Below, piece after piece: positions 19,883 to 29,732 of a DNA stretch of 42,214 bases (position 1 is its first letter; every line of letters starts with the position of its first letter). Both the position numbers and the translations under genes were made by a program. Source of the DNA: Priapulus caudatus (lineage: Eukaryota > Priapulida > Priapulimorpha > Priapulimorphida > Priapulidae); NCBI RefSeq assembly GCF_000485595.1, contig NW_014577619.1, positions 157,527 to 199,740 on the forward strand. The letters run 5' to 3'. Below the pieces are notes generated by a model. That model was not told where the DNA came from. It was given only the letters and a program-made list of their open reading frames with translations, and did no database searches.

Positions 19883-20235
19883 AATTTTTTTTTTTTTTCG
19901 AATGCTGATTGTTACAGTCGCGTGGGCATGCTTATAGCTGTATATCTGGGGGTAGGCACCGCTGGTATGAGGGAGCGACAGCAAAACTTTCCCGGAAGTG
20001 AGGAAAAAACTGCAATCGGGAATGACACAGGAGTGTGCCGGCACGCAAAAATAAACGTTGCTGTGAATTTCATTACGATTTTCCATGTATATAGTCGGAA
20101 GTATGTGGTGATCTATTTATTTTTAGATTGATACTATTTTGACAACGGCGGGTAAATACAGGAACATTTTCACAACGGCGTTGTTAAATTTGACAACGGC
20201 GGTGCGCCGCAGTGCCTCCTATATAGAAGAAACAC
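19883..20235. other. Unassigned, with repeated GACAACGGCG words
   Basis: The word ACAACGGCG occurs three times between about 20137 and 20203, suggesting a small tandem or binding-site cluster. A 69-codon frame at 19922-20131 shows no motif. Confidence 0.35.
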
Positions 20236-20478
20236 TGTTATATAATGATGTATCATTACTGTGATGTCCAACCTTATTGTTTACGTTTTGTATCGGAACT
20301 AAATGTATCGATGCTCACTCTATTTGTGCAATGTAACGCATGCGCAAGCAGACATCCGGAATAGGAAAATAAAAGAGCAGAAAAGCAGCGGGAACGATTA
20401 CAATGAAATGATGCGTTACAATCTTCTGATTTCAATTATGGTTTAATATCAATGATCAACGATCATAAGAACATTACA
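20236..20478 (+). mobile_element. Candidate Gypsy LTR with primer-binding site
   Basis: The segment begins TGTTATATAATG and ends ACATTACA at 20478. It is followed by TTGGCGATGAGGATGG, which matches the style of sequence found right after the 5' LTR in many invertebrate Gypsy elements. It contains a near-NRF1 site (CGCATGCGCA at about 20338) and an AATAAA poly(A) signal near 20369. A second copy of the LTR was not found, so both edges rest on TG...CA and the primer site. The internal region that should follow in plus orientation is missing. Instead an antisense pol fragment follows. Confidence 0.45.
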
Positions 20479-20489
20479 TTGGCGATGAG

Positions 20490-22365
20490 GATGGAATCAA
20501 ACGGGGGGTCAGACTTTCTCATTCCGTCGCTCTTCATGAGCACAGGTTCACCAATTTTTATAAGAGATTCTCTGACGTATGCCTTGCGATCCGCGTACAC
20601 CTTCATCCTTGCTTTGGACTCGCTGCCCTTCTGACGGACGTTGTGCTCGTATGCTGGTTGTTTTGATGGCCCTCCCGAACATCAGCGTAGCTGGAGGTAT
20701 GCCAGTGCTGCTGTGAGCAGTTGCTCAATAGTTAAGCAGAAAGCTGTGCAGTTCCTGGTACCAGCTTTTCCCTTCTGCTATGGCAGCTTTAATGGACTTC
20801 TTTACCGTCTTCATAAAGCGTTCTAAGCGTTTGCAAGCGGCCCCAGGGGAGTAATCTTACGATGCTTGAAGCCTTTGTGCCGTGCGTAATCAGAGAATGC
20901 GCTGCTGTTGAAGGGGGGTCCGTTATCCGACTTGACCACATCGGGTACACCGAATTCTCCAATGATCTTGTTAAGGACAGGGATGACAGCATTGGCTGTG
21001 AGAGAGGACACTGGTTCCATGACAACGTAGCGTGAGAAGTCGTCGGAGATAACCATAAAATGCGTAACCATGCCAGGTACCTGTCCGAAATCAGTGCTGA
21101 TCTCTGACCATAGACGTTCAGGCAGTGCCGACATTTTTAGGGGTTCCCGCGTTTGGGTGGGCGTCGCTATCTGGCATGCCATGCAACTATTAATTATTTC
21201 CTCTACTTGATGGTCTATACCGCTGAACCACACTTTCTCACGTATGAGTGCCTTCGTCTTGACCATGCCTTGATGACCAACGTGTGCCAGCTCGATAGCG
21301 CGTTGTTGCAGTTCATGTGGTACAACAAGTCGTGTTCCATGTAGAATCAAGTTGCCGGATTCGGTCACGGACAGTTCCCCTCGGACTTTGTGAATTCGGT
21401 TGAATGATGACGTGTTAACACCGGGTCATTGTCTCGCGATTTCCCATTTGCCAAAACGGATGGCGTGAATGACAGCTTGCAGGGTCGCATCGTGTTCGGT
21501 GCAGTTGTGGAGTTCAGTCAAGGTCATTACTTTGGGTCCAGATGTAGCAGCAATGTGGTTGATGTACTCCTCCATAACCCTCTCCTCTCCCCTAGAGCAC
21601 TCAGTGACGGTAGGTGTGTCTGGACAGGTAATCTGCTGGATTGTCCTTTCCACTTCGACACTTCAGCTCGATCTCGTACGGCTGGAGTCTGAGTGTCCAA
21701 CGTTTGATACCTGCTGGAGGCTTTGACCCCGGATTGTTGTACAGCGGCACCAGTGGTTTGTGGTCGGTGTATATGGTTACTGGACTTCTCATCAGGGGAA
21801 GGTGTTCACAGGCCCATACTACAGCCAGGGCTTCGCGCTCTGTTTGGCTGTAACGCTGTTCAACTGGTGTGAGCGCTCTGCTGGCATACTGTACAGTGTG
21901 ACGCGTGCCGTCTTTCTCTGCCTGCATCAGAATAGCGCAGAGACCTACAGGACTGGCATCAACGTGCAGTTCAGTTGCCAATGAGGGATCGAAGTACCGC
22001 AGTACTGACGCTTGTGTCAGTGCGGTCTTCAGCGCGTTGAATGCTGCTTGATGTTTTGCCAACCATTGCCACGGGATGTCGTTCTTGGTCAGTTCTTGGA
22101 GGTGGTGCGTGATTGTTGCGTAGTCGTGGACGAATCTGGACCCGCAGTAGTTTGACATAGTTTGACTACAGATCTCGGACGCAGACTTTAGCGGTTCCAT
22201 CTCCAGAATTGCTTGGATTTTTGATGGATCAGCGGCAAGACCTGCTTTTGAGATGCGACCGAAGAATTCAAGTAATGTTTTGTTGAGCTCTCACTTCTTC
22301 TTGGAGAGAGTGAGCCCTTTTTCCCTCAGACGTTGGAATGCTGCTCGAAGATTCTCGTTGTGTAC
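20490..22365 (-). pseudogene. Gypsy (Metaviridae) pol fragment: RT end, RNase H, integrase
   Basis: Reading leftward from 22365, the end of the reverse transcriptase comes first (L-R-E-K-G-L-T-L-S-K-K-K, then a TGA where the family has Cys). The RNase H domain follows (21601-22200: D-A-S-P-V-G-L, Y-A-S-R-A-L-T, Y-T-D-H-K-P-L). A linker frame lies at 21426-21653. The integrase is at 20823-21368, with an H-H-C-C zinc-binding part (H-V-G-H-Q-G and C-M-A-C-Q) and catalytic Asp residues in S-T-D-F-G-Q and S-D-N-G-P-P. A stop falls just before the expected catalytic Glu, near 20820. The C-terminal tail continues in another frame to about 20500. Gag, protease and most of the RT are missing, and the fragment ends abruptly near 22365. 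Confidence 0.9.
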
Positions 22366-22408
22366 CATTTGACCCTAAACCCCTGATCGTTACCAAGAGA
22401 AATGAATC

Positions 22409-22687
22409 ATGGGACTGGAAAGGGACCCAGATGACAAGAAAGATGAACCACTGACTCTGATGAATACAGCAGCACTTATCTGGGATGATGACTTAGATGA
22501 CTCCATCCTAAGTCAAGTCTCTGAAGACATCCTCACGTCAACCCAGCAAAGTAAGGAGAAGGACCAACAGCAAGATGACAACAGACGAGACCAAAATAAA
22601 GACAATGATACCAAGTTTGAAGGAAAAGACAACCAAAATAAAGAAGATAATATCAAGCAGGAAGGAAATGACAATGAACCACAATAG
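22409..22687 (+). CDS. Hypothetical acidic, Gln/Asp/Lys-rich protein end
   Basis: The frame from ATG 22409 runs 92 codons. Its first half is acidic with a possible short helix (A-A-L-I-W-D-D-D-L-D-D-S-I-L). The second half is low complexity, rich in Asp, Asn, Lys and Gln. It begins about 40 bp beyond the abrupt end of the Gypsy pol fragment. The balanced first half looks like real coding sequence, perhaps a last exon of a host gene or an element ORF. I do not recognise it. No poly(A) signal is obvious until about 22962. Confidence 0.35.
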   Translation: MGLERDPDDKKDEPLTLMNTAALIWDDDLDDSILSQVSEDILTSTQQSKEKDQQQDDNRRDQNKDNDTKFEGKDNQNKEDNIKQEGNDNEPQ

Positions 22688-23458
22688 AAACCAGGACATG
22701 TACATGTACAAACCACTGCAATTTGCTCACCATGACTGAACTGTCTTCACTAAATGGCTCATAATTGAGATATTATACCGCCTTTAGTCTGTTAATGTTT
22801 AACATTTACTTCAAACTGTAATTCACTGCCACGTGTTTAAGGACTTCTGTCCCAACAGGCAATGATTATCAACTGCTGACCAAACAAACTGCTGATATTG
22901 GGGATTTCAATTCTATTATCAATTCTTACAAACTGCTGATATAATTCGATATTAGGCATAAAATAAAGTAAAGGGTAGGTCGGTAGGTAAAAAAAACATT
23001 TTTTACTTAAAAATTTCTTTTAAAGTCAAAAACACCAAAACTATCATTCAATGTGTTTATTTTCTAGAACTTTAATTCCCAATACATATTTTGATGGAAA
23101 AATGATGGAAAAATATTGTTTACGAAGACTAATTTCTATTTCTCAACTTTATTTATGATCTTGGTCTAAAATAAATCAATTTCATATTCTTTTTACAACA
23201 ATGCTAATAACAAAATTTTATAATGATAAAATGCTAATAATAGAATTTTATTTTATTTTAAGCCTTAAGTCTCCACGGGGATTTCAATACTCCTCACAGC
23301 TCATTTTCATTCATGTGAATATATCCACATTCTGTAGATGTACACGTCTGATGCAAAATAAACATTGTTTTTTTTACAATAACCACCTTTTACTTTCGCT
23401 TGCCTACCTACAGCCATGGTGAAGCGCAAAACGTCCCTCAACAAGACTAACCGGACAG
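22688..23458. other. AT-rich, retroposon-like segment
   Basis: From about 22976 a GGTAGGTCGGTAGGTAAA motif opens a segment with several AATAAA and TTTTATTTTA words. It ends at CCGGACAG directly before an A-run. On the minus strand a 35-codon frame starts from an ATG near 23418 (M-A-V-G-R-Q-A-K-V-K-G-G). Both observations would fit a small retroposed element, but I cannot name it. Confidence 0.3.
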
Positions 23459-23479
23459 AAAAAAAAAAAAAAAAAAAAA
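23459..23479 (+). repeat. A21 tract
   Basis: A run of 21 A directly follows unique-looking sequence and precedes the Helitron fragment by about 80 bp. It is a candidate poly(A) tail of a retroposed element lying to its left. Confidence 0.8.
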
Positions 23480-23584
23480 CTAAAGACAACAGCCAAGTGT
23501 TGACGTCACACATGAAATGGCACAACACCCCAGGGCGTATGGTTATGTCGCAGAACATTTTACTCCACAAACCTGTATAAGACT

Positions 23585-24165
23585 TGTGAACCAGATCTGC
23601 CAGCACTGTCAAGCTGCCAGATTCGCCAATGAACCTCCTGGATTCTGCTGCTGCAATGGGAAAATTAAGCTCCAATGTTAAGCTCCCATCCACAGCCACC
23701 ACCTTATCTTTCATCGCTACTGAATGACGATGAACATTTTCTCTGCAATATCAGAATATACAACTGTGCATTCCAAATCACCAGCTTTGCCTGCACAACA
23801 AGGCAACTATCAGGCTCGAACCCTACATTTACAGTGCAAAGGCAGGTTTTCCATAACATTGGTTCCATGTACACTGAACCAAACCGAACACCTCAGTTCC
23901 TTCAAATTTACTTCATTGACAACAAAGTAGATGAAGTGAACACAAGGCTATCAATTGTAAATCAAAAAAACTGAAACCTGAAATAGTTGCAAATCTACGA
24001 GACATGCTCCATGAACACAATCATTATGTGAAAGCTTTCAAAACCGCTGCAGATATCTTGCACAACATAAATGCTCCTGACTTAACTGTTGTGATACATG
24101 AGGATAAACGACCAAGCAATGAACATGCGCGATGATTCAACATACCAGTAGCCAATAAAATGCCC
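23585..24165 (+). pseudogene. Helitron N-terminal fragment
   Basis: The first part reads I-C-Q-H-C-Q-A-A-R-F with F-C-C-C-N-G-K-I-K-L, the Cys-rich N-terminal block of animal Helitron proteins. After a frame change near 23670 the match continues with F-L-C-N-I-R-I-Y-N-C-A-F, then R-T-P-Q-F-L-Q-I-Y-F-I-D and E-V-N-T-R-L-S-I. A second frame change falls in an A-run at about 23965. It then continues with I-V-A-N-L-R-D-M-L-H-E-H-N and ends after a TGA at 24133-24135, near F-N-I-P-V-A-N. The segment stops before the HUH Rep core. It covers a part of the protein that does not overlap the fragment at 3153-4830. Confidence 0.85.
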
Positions 24166-25071
24166 AATGTATGCAAAAATAATAAAGTTTACCTACCTTA
24201 TTTTGATACTTCTCTACCGGAATATTATGCAGGAGTCATAGCTAGCCAATAAAAGATCAACCGCTTGTCTCTACGATGTTCCTATGCCGAGATAAAAAGC
24301 GATAAAATCGAGTACTTCTATGTAATCCTAGCGCCATATCATCAAGTAACACGCCTTTCCCGCATTTAGTGACTGCTAATGTTGCTTCGACAAAGCTCGT
24401 ATGTTTCCGTCGTTCATTGATAAATGAGATTCATAAACAAAGCGCAAGAAACTTTGGGTAGACGGGTGGTTTCGTGATAAAGTCCGCAGTTCATGTCTTC
24501 ATGATTTCTAGGGGACTATAGTGGCTATCCATGCTAAAATCACCTGGCATTTTCCATGATTGTTGTGCACAAGGTGAAATTATATTCTAACAATGCATAA
24601 TTTCCGATGGTAGATATGATAAAATAAAAAATTTAAACCTTCCCATTGGCTCCACGTGCCAAAATGGCCTGTCTCCACTTTACAGGTCGAAATTTTACTT
24701 GCAACCATCTGCTTAATCCCCTGATCAATATCTGTGAAAATATGTTCTAATAAACTCTTTTAATGTTCTCTTCAAAGTTTAAATAAAAAAATCTACAACT
24801 TCCAGGAGATAACAAAACTATATGGGGTTAGTTTTTATTTTCGTCATGTCTCCAACTCGCAACGCAGTGTTTTCGGTCCTGCCACCAATTGGTGAGAGAT
24901 GGTACTAAAGCTGGAACCATGAGGTCATCATTAGTGACCTTTGGCGCCATTTGCAAGTTTACACACACGGCTCATTTGAAGGTATGTTTGGCCACTTTTT
25001 ACTGTTTTCCCCAAGAAATACCCAAGAGTAGGCTTATTCAGAGTCTCGTTAAACGAAAACGTTAGGTTATG
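24166..25071. other. AT-rich region, nothing recognised
   Basis: No long frame and no clear repeat. Several AATAAA words occur by composition. The right end leads into the LTR-like segment before the BEL/Pao gag. Confidence 0.4.
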
Positions 25072-25385
25072 TGTAATAATTGTTATGATCATATTATGTT
25101 TAGGTTACTAATATCTTGTATGGAGAAAAGAATGCCATATGGTTAAGAGTCATGAATGAACATATGTCAGAAGTATTGTTTACATATAGTAATGTCTGTT
25201 TGGTATAGTATAGTCTGTACTTTATAGCTAAAGGAAGACATTGTTAACCCTCTCTTATTTAATTTTCTTTTGGTTTGTTTTCTAGTTTTCACGGTGTAAA
25301 TAAATATCATATTACATCAGTAAGAAGCGTCGAGTCTGTTTTTGTTCGAAGACCAGCACCCTACGGGCGCTCATAGTGCGCTACA
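25072..25385 (+). mobile_element. Probable BEL/Pao 5' LTR and primer-site region
   Basis: An AATAAAT poly(A) signal at about 25300 is followed by a T-rich stretch and then CATAGTGCGCTACAGTGAAAAC near 25370-25391. This is close to the gag start and resembles a BEL/Pao primer-site region. A TGTAATAATTG at 25072 is a possible left LTR end. No second LTR copy is in the window, so the limits are soft. Confidence 0.35.
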
Positions 25386-25456
25386 GTGAAAACGGAGCCT
25401 CCAAGATGGAAGGAAAGAGTTAACTGCCATCAAGATAGGTGAACACATTCACAGTT

Positions 25457-26645
25457 ATGTCAAATATTGGAAAGATTGATGGGCAGGAAACTGATCCTAA
25501 AGACACACCTTTGGCAGAGCGAGAATTAAGACCTGATGAGGAGCTAAGAAGAGTACTGGCAGACGTTCCGAAAGTTGATAGAAGCCTACAGCCGGAACCA
25601 AATCTTGCAGATGCAGAACAAGGTCTTAGAAGGAGCAAGAGGGAGGGAAAATTAACGATGAAAGCACAAGCCAATTTGGACCAAGATGTGGAAGCCAAAG
25701 AGGCCAGATTTAGGAGTGCTTATTTCAAATGGAAGACTGAAGCAAAGTTGACAAGAAGACGACTCAAGGCTCACATCAATAGGAAAGAGCTTAATGAGAT
25801 AGTAGACCATATGCACGTACACCTCCAATTGGTTATACAAAGATATGAAGAGATGCGTGCACTACTACCACCTGCGCCTGAGGTACTGCGACAGGTTGAT
25901 TGTGCCATACAGATTTCTGGAGATATTAGGGAGCTCATCACCAAACGACTTGGCGATGATGAAGATTCGGATACCTTCAACCCAGAGATCGCCATATTCA
26001 ACGTAAGAGACGCCTTAGATAAGAAGGCTAATCCCTCTGTGTTTGGTTCGAGTGTCACAGAATCTTGCTTTTCCAAAGCTACAACAACGTCTCATGCTTC
26101 TCTGAGTAAGACCGAAGCAGTGGCCGAGTTGGTGGCAAAGGAGGCGCAACTACAGTCCCTCCGGGAAACTCAAGCACAGGGCGAGACTAGCCCAGATACA
26201 AGCCGAATGCAACAGGAAACCTAAAGAAGAGCAGGACATGTTGGACAGAATCAAGGCTGAAGAAGACGTCAAGATTGCGATTGCAAGAGTTCAAGTCTTC
26301 GAGCATGAGGGGCAAAGGCAGGAATTCTTGGGTGAAGATAGTCGTGAGATTCCTGTTCGTACAGTAGATGCGCCTACAGTGCCACGTCAGTCCCAGCCTT
26401 TGAGTACTCTGCCTGTAACGACCTCAGTAGCGCCATCTGTAGAACTTTCTACTCTGCTTCAGGCCTTTCAAGAGAGTATCTCTCTTGGAAGACTACCCGT
26501 TCCAGAGCCCAGAATTTTCAGCGGTGATGCCATGCAGTTCCCGGAATGGGAAAACTCGTTTCTGGCCCTCATAGACCGAAAGAACATTGGAACAGCAGAC
26601 AAGCTGTTCTATTTGAGGAAATATACTGCTGGGGACACGTCCTAA
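25457..26645 (+). pseudogene. BEL/Pao retrotransposon gag, truncated
   Basis: ATG at 25457 opens a 255-codon frame rich in charged helices (E-A-K-E-A-R-F-R-S-A-Y-F-K-W), as in BEL/Pao gag N-termini. A frame change near 26165 links it to a second frame (26238-26645), which carries coiled-coil-like R-I-K-A-E-E-D-V-K-I-A. After that comes the diagnostic DUF1759-like block V-P-E-P-R-I-F-S-G-D with F-P-E-W-E-N-S-F and L-F-Y-L-R-K-Y. The frame ends at TAA 26643-26645 in the middle of that block, and unrelated sequence follows, so the zinc knuckle, protease and polymerase are all missing. The element is a 5' stub. The plus orientation agrees with the LTR-like segment upstream. Confidence 0.8.
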
Positions 26646-27632
26646 AAATAAGACTAATCTTTTAAAAGTGCCATTGTCTTTGCTTTAGAGTTTTTAAACC
26701 AACCTGTGGCAAGCGTAGAGGCGGCAGGCGTGATTTTTTTTCCTAGGTCAATCAAGAACATAGGGCTGTGGTGAGCGCTGCTATTGGTTGAGCTTGTTTC
26801 GTTGCTCAATGACGTCACAGTGTCGTGATATACATAGCACATCCAAAATTCTTGATTCAAGTTTGTCTCAATAGCCTAAAGAGTACAGCGCGAGCGTCAA
26901 GCATGAAAGAACGGTGGATCGAATCACATCCGTTTTCTAATTATTCAATATGCACACAGAGATCATGCAGGCAATTCACAGTATAATGTATTCATGTTGA
27001 AAAAATGGGTATGCAGCAAGGCTGCCACTCGTAGGGGAAATACCCTACGGTAGCGGGTTTTAGCCTTCCGTAGGGGGTAGGGGATACCTATGGTGAAAAC
27101 GACAATTTGTAGGGGGAAGTAGGGGGTTTTGGAATTTTCAAAAACTGTAACCCTTTTTTCAATAAATATCGAAAAATCCTCAAAAATCCTCGTGCATGAC
27201 TTGATATGCAAGACCCGGCTAACGCCGGGTCATTGCCATAGTCACAACAGGGGCTGTAGCGTGTAGGGACATGCACATACAGAATGTTTAAGTACACAAT
27301 CGATCGTATGACACTGTGGCTCCATCTTCTGAGAATTTTTAGATTTTTTGAAGCGTTGCTACGGGCGGCGTCATTAGATATGTGAACACTTCAAAGTTTG
27401 CTGCCGGGAGGAGGAGCAAGTACTGAGTGTACTCTGTAGTAAGTTTGCACTTTATTTGCGGCATTATAGGCTGTATTTTATTATAATAAATCTGCTTAAA
27501 ATCAAATTATATATTCAAGAGTGAAATCTTCTAAAATTACAGTGAAACAAACTTTTAAATTGGAATAAATTTCAATAATTCACACAGCGGAATTTGGTTG
27601 TTGACTAGTTGTTTGAAAAAAGTCATATATTA
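26646..27632. other. Unassigned, with CRE, inverted CCAAT and a strong hairpin
   Basis: An inverted CCAAT (26783-26787) and a perfect CRE TGACGTCA (26810-26817) lie 23 bp apart, a promoter-like pairing with no gene found beside it. G-runs of four to five bases occur between about 27036 and 27128. A hairpin with perfect 8-bp GC arms (GACCCGGC, 27212-27219, and 27224-27231) has a TAAC loop. No coding signal was found. Confidence 0.4.
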
Positions 27633-28004
27633 GAGAGGTTCGGCTCGGCGTATTACGTGAACGCGAACGCGAATCGACAAGAGTTTCTGTGTTGACGTCA
27701 TCACTTTGCGGGTATTTTCTCGCGTCCTCGAGAGCTGCGCGGACGGATTTCACGCCAACACGACAGCTAGCTTTCACGTAAGTCAAAAACGTGAACAAAT
27801 ATTGCGATTTTTTCCGATGAATCCTTCACAAAACACCGTTTCAAAGCACATTATACAAAATATACTTATTTAAGATCACATTGAGCTGTGAATTCGTTGT
27901 TCTTAGAAATTCGTTTCATGAGAAATATGACGATCAATCTGGCTACTTTCACGTCACATTTTTAAGCGGTACTTACCACAGTGGTACTACTACTAGTACG
28001 GCCC

Positions 28005-28192
28005 AAGGATAGAGAACATGGGTCCGAATAAAACCAATGTGTCTAAACTAACCCTAACCCTAATTCTAACCCTAACCTACCCTAATCCTAACCCTAACCC
28101 TAACCATAACCTAACCTATTATTTGATATAATATTATATTTATATTGATGTAAATGACATTGGTTTTGTTGGGACCCATGTTCTCTATCCTT
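28005..28192. repeat. 188-bp inverted-repeat element carrying telomere-like repeats
   Basis: The 36-bp arms at 28005-28040 and 28157-28192 are inverted copies with two mismatches (start AAGGATAGAGAACATGGG). Between them, 28047-28118 consists of TAACCC-type units, about a dozen with some one-base variants; this is the animal telomere motif. The element is flanked by 16-bp perfect direct repeats GTACTACTACTAGTAC at 27984-27999 and 28205-28220, either a target duplication or microsatellite context. The first 17 bases of the arm region recur at 28400-28416. Confidence 0.88.
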
Positions 28193-28220
28193 GAACCGTT
28201 ACGAGTACTACTACTAGTAC

Positions 28221-28340
<120 letters not shown>

Positions 28341-28450
28341 AGTAGTACTAGTATAGTACTAGTACTACTACTACCTACCGCTAAGTACTAGTTACTAGGG
28401 CCCAAGGATAGAGAACTAGTACTAGTAGTAGTACTAGTAGTTACTAGTTG

Positions 28451-29270
28451 CACCCTAAGGACTATAGTGGCTAGTGCTGCTGCTGGCTGTGCGAGAGTTT
28501 TCGTGGTCATCAAGACAAATGTAGCCTAACAGAGTAGGTTAACAGGGTAAAGTAACAGTAATCAGTGGAGATACATTATAATTCAGAGAAATATGCATTC
28601 AGAGAAGTAGGCATCAGATTCAAGAGTAGGCATTCGGAAAAATGGGTGTTCGGAAAATGGACTGACCCAGTTTCACCATATGGCACCCTTGCCACCCCTC
28701 TCTTTTAATCGAGGTCATTTTCTATTCACCATCCCAATTATCACCCTTTTTTGGCTTGATAGGGTCTAGGGACTAGTTGTGCCACTCTAATCTGGACTGG
28801 GGCAGGCATATTTCAGGCCAGGTTACATTGTTTAGAATTGCTGCTACAAAAATTGCGTGCTCGGAGGATTGATGCTGAAATAATCTGGAGTGATGCTGCC
28901 ATACAAGAGGGGGCGGACGGGGGGTACATTCCCACTTTCCAGCAAAAAAAACACCCCATATCCAGTTGCCCAGTAAAATAAAATCCAATTCCAGTTCCCA
29001 GGAAATTATGTAGACATGTTTCAGGAAATCAGTAGTTTAGGTTTTCAAACACTACATAAATACTAATATTTACATACTATTATTTATCTGGGCATAATTA
29101 ATAAAAATAAATTAATAAATTAAATAAATATTAGCGCAGAAATTGAAATCCCGACGAATTGACACAATTTTCCCAGATCCCAGACAATTTTAGAAGGTCT
29201 TTCCACGTCCGATGGACTTCTGTTCCCGAATATCGGAAAATTTATCTGACATTTCCCAGTTCCCAGGTAA
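28451..29270. other. Interior of the TIR transposon, non-coding
   Basis: Between about 28575 and 28660 the words CATTCAGAGAA, GCATTCGGAAAA and relatives recur as imperfect short repeats. The rest shows no open frame with motifs. It probably derives from the 3' flank of the lost transposase gene. Confidence 0.4.
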
Positions 29271-29516
29271 TTAAAATGGCCAATCCCCCTCATACAAACA
29301 GGTGTGGCAGTTTGTGAGTGTGGCCCCAACAATGTAATACTTCGCCACATGCTGAAGAAAGATTTTAAAGTTCTTTTTATAGTCTAGGAAAGCAAATAGA
29401 TAATCAGTATCTATCAACATCCACTCAACGCACTCCCTCACAGATGACATGCGTGCATTCTCCACGTAACACCAAGCCGAACAAGAAATCATTGCGAACG
29501 CGAACGAATACGTCAA
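29271..29516 (-). pseudogene. IS5/Harbinger-type transposase C-terminal fragment
   Basis: Read leftward, the frame carries M-S-S-V-R-E-C-V-E-W, F-L-D-Y-K-K-N-F-K-I, Y-Y-I-V-G-A-T-L-T-N and C-H-T-C-L-Y. This is the conserved C-terminal block of DDE_Tnp_4-type transposases, and the Glu of V-R-E is in the place of the catalytic Glu. The first two catalytic Asp residues and the whole N-terminal part are missing, because the fragment begins only about 8 bp from the inner edge of the right TIR. It ends at a stop at 29271-29273. The closest style I know is ISL2EU, which normally pairs this transposase with a YqaJ nuclease; no nuclease is visible here. Confidence 0.75.
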
Positions 29517-29732
29517 CGTGAGCTCACTCGCGTTCGCGTTCGCGTTTTACGCCTAGCCGAACCTCTCTATTATAATGCCAAACCCCTCCCCCAAAAAGAA
29601 ATTAAGAACACCTTTTTTGCAGAAATAGAAAGAATGACACCTTAAGTATAATTCCTGAAAAAATTAGGCTGATATATTAAGCGGTTCTACAAAATTTAAT
29701 AATCAAATACCTTTTTTATCTCTAGGGTAAAG

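Noticed and set aside
20479-20510. TTGGCGATGAGG reading as ordinary pol sequence on the minus strand
   Set aside because: The minus frame is open there for a few codons, but the residues after P-P-F-D no longer match the pol family, while the plus strand gives a recognisable primer-site context; so I treat it as a junction, with moderate confidence.
23307-23714. Minus-strand 135-codon frame with apparent splice sites, considered as a host exon
   Set aside because: The opposite strand encodes the Cys-rich N-terminal block of a Helitron in the same interval, which explains the openness; the rest is a T-run and unrelated sequence.
27036-27128. G-runs as a G-quadruplex
   Set aside because: The runs are spread over about 90 bp with long gaps and only paired closely in twos, so a stable intramolecular quadruplex is doubtful.
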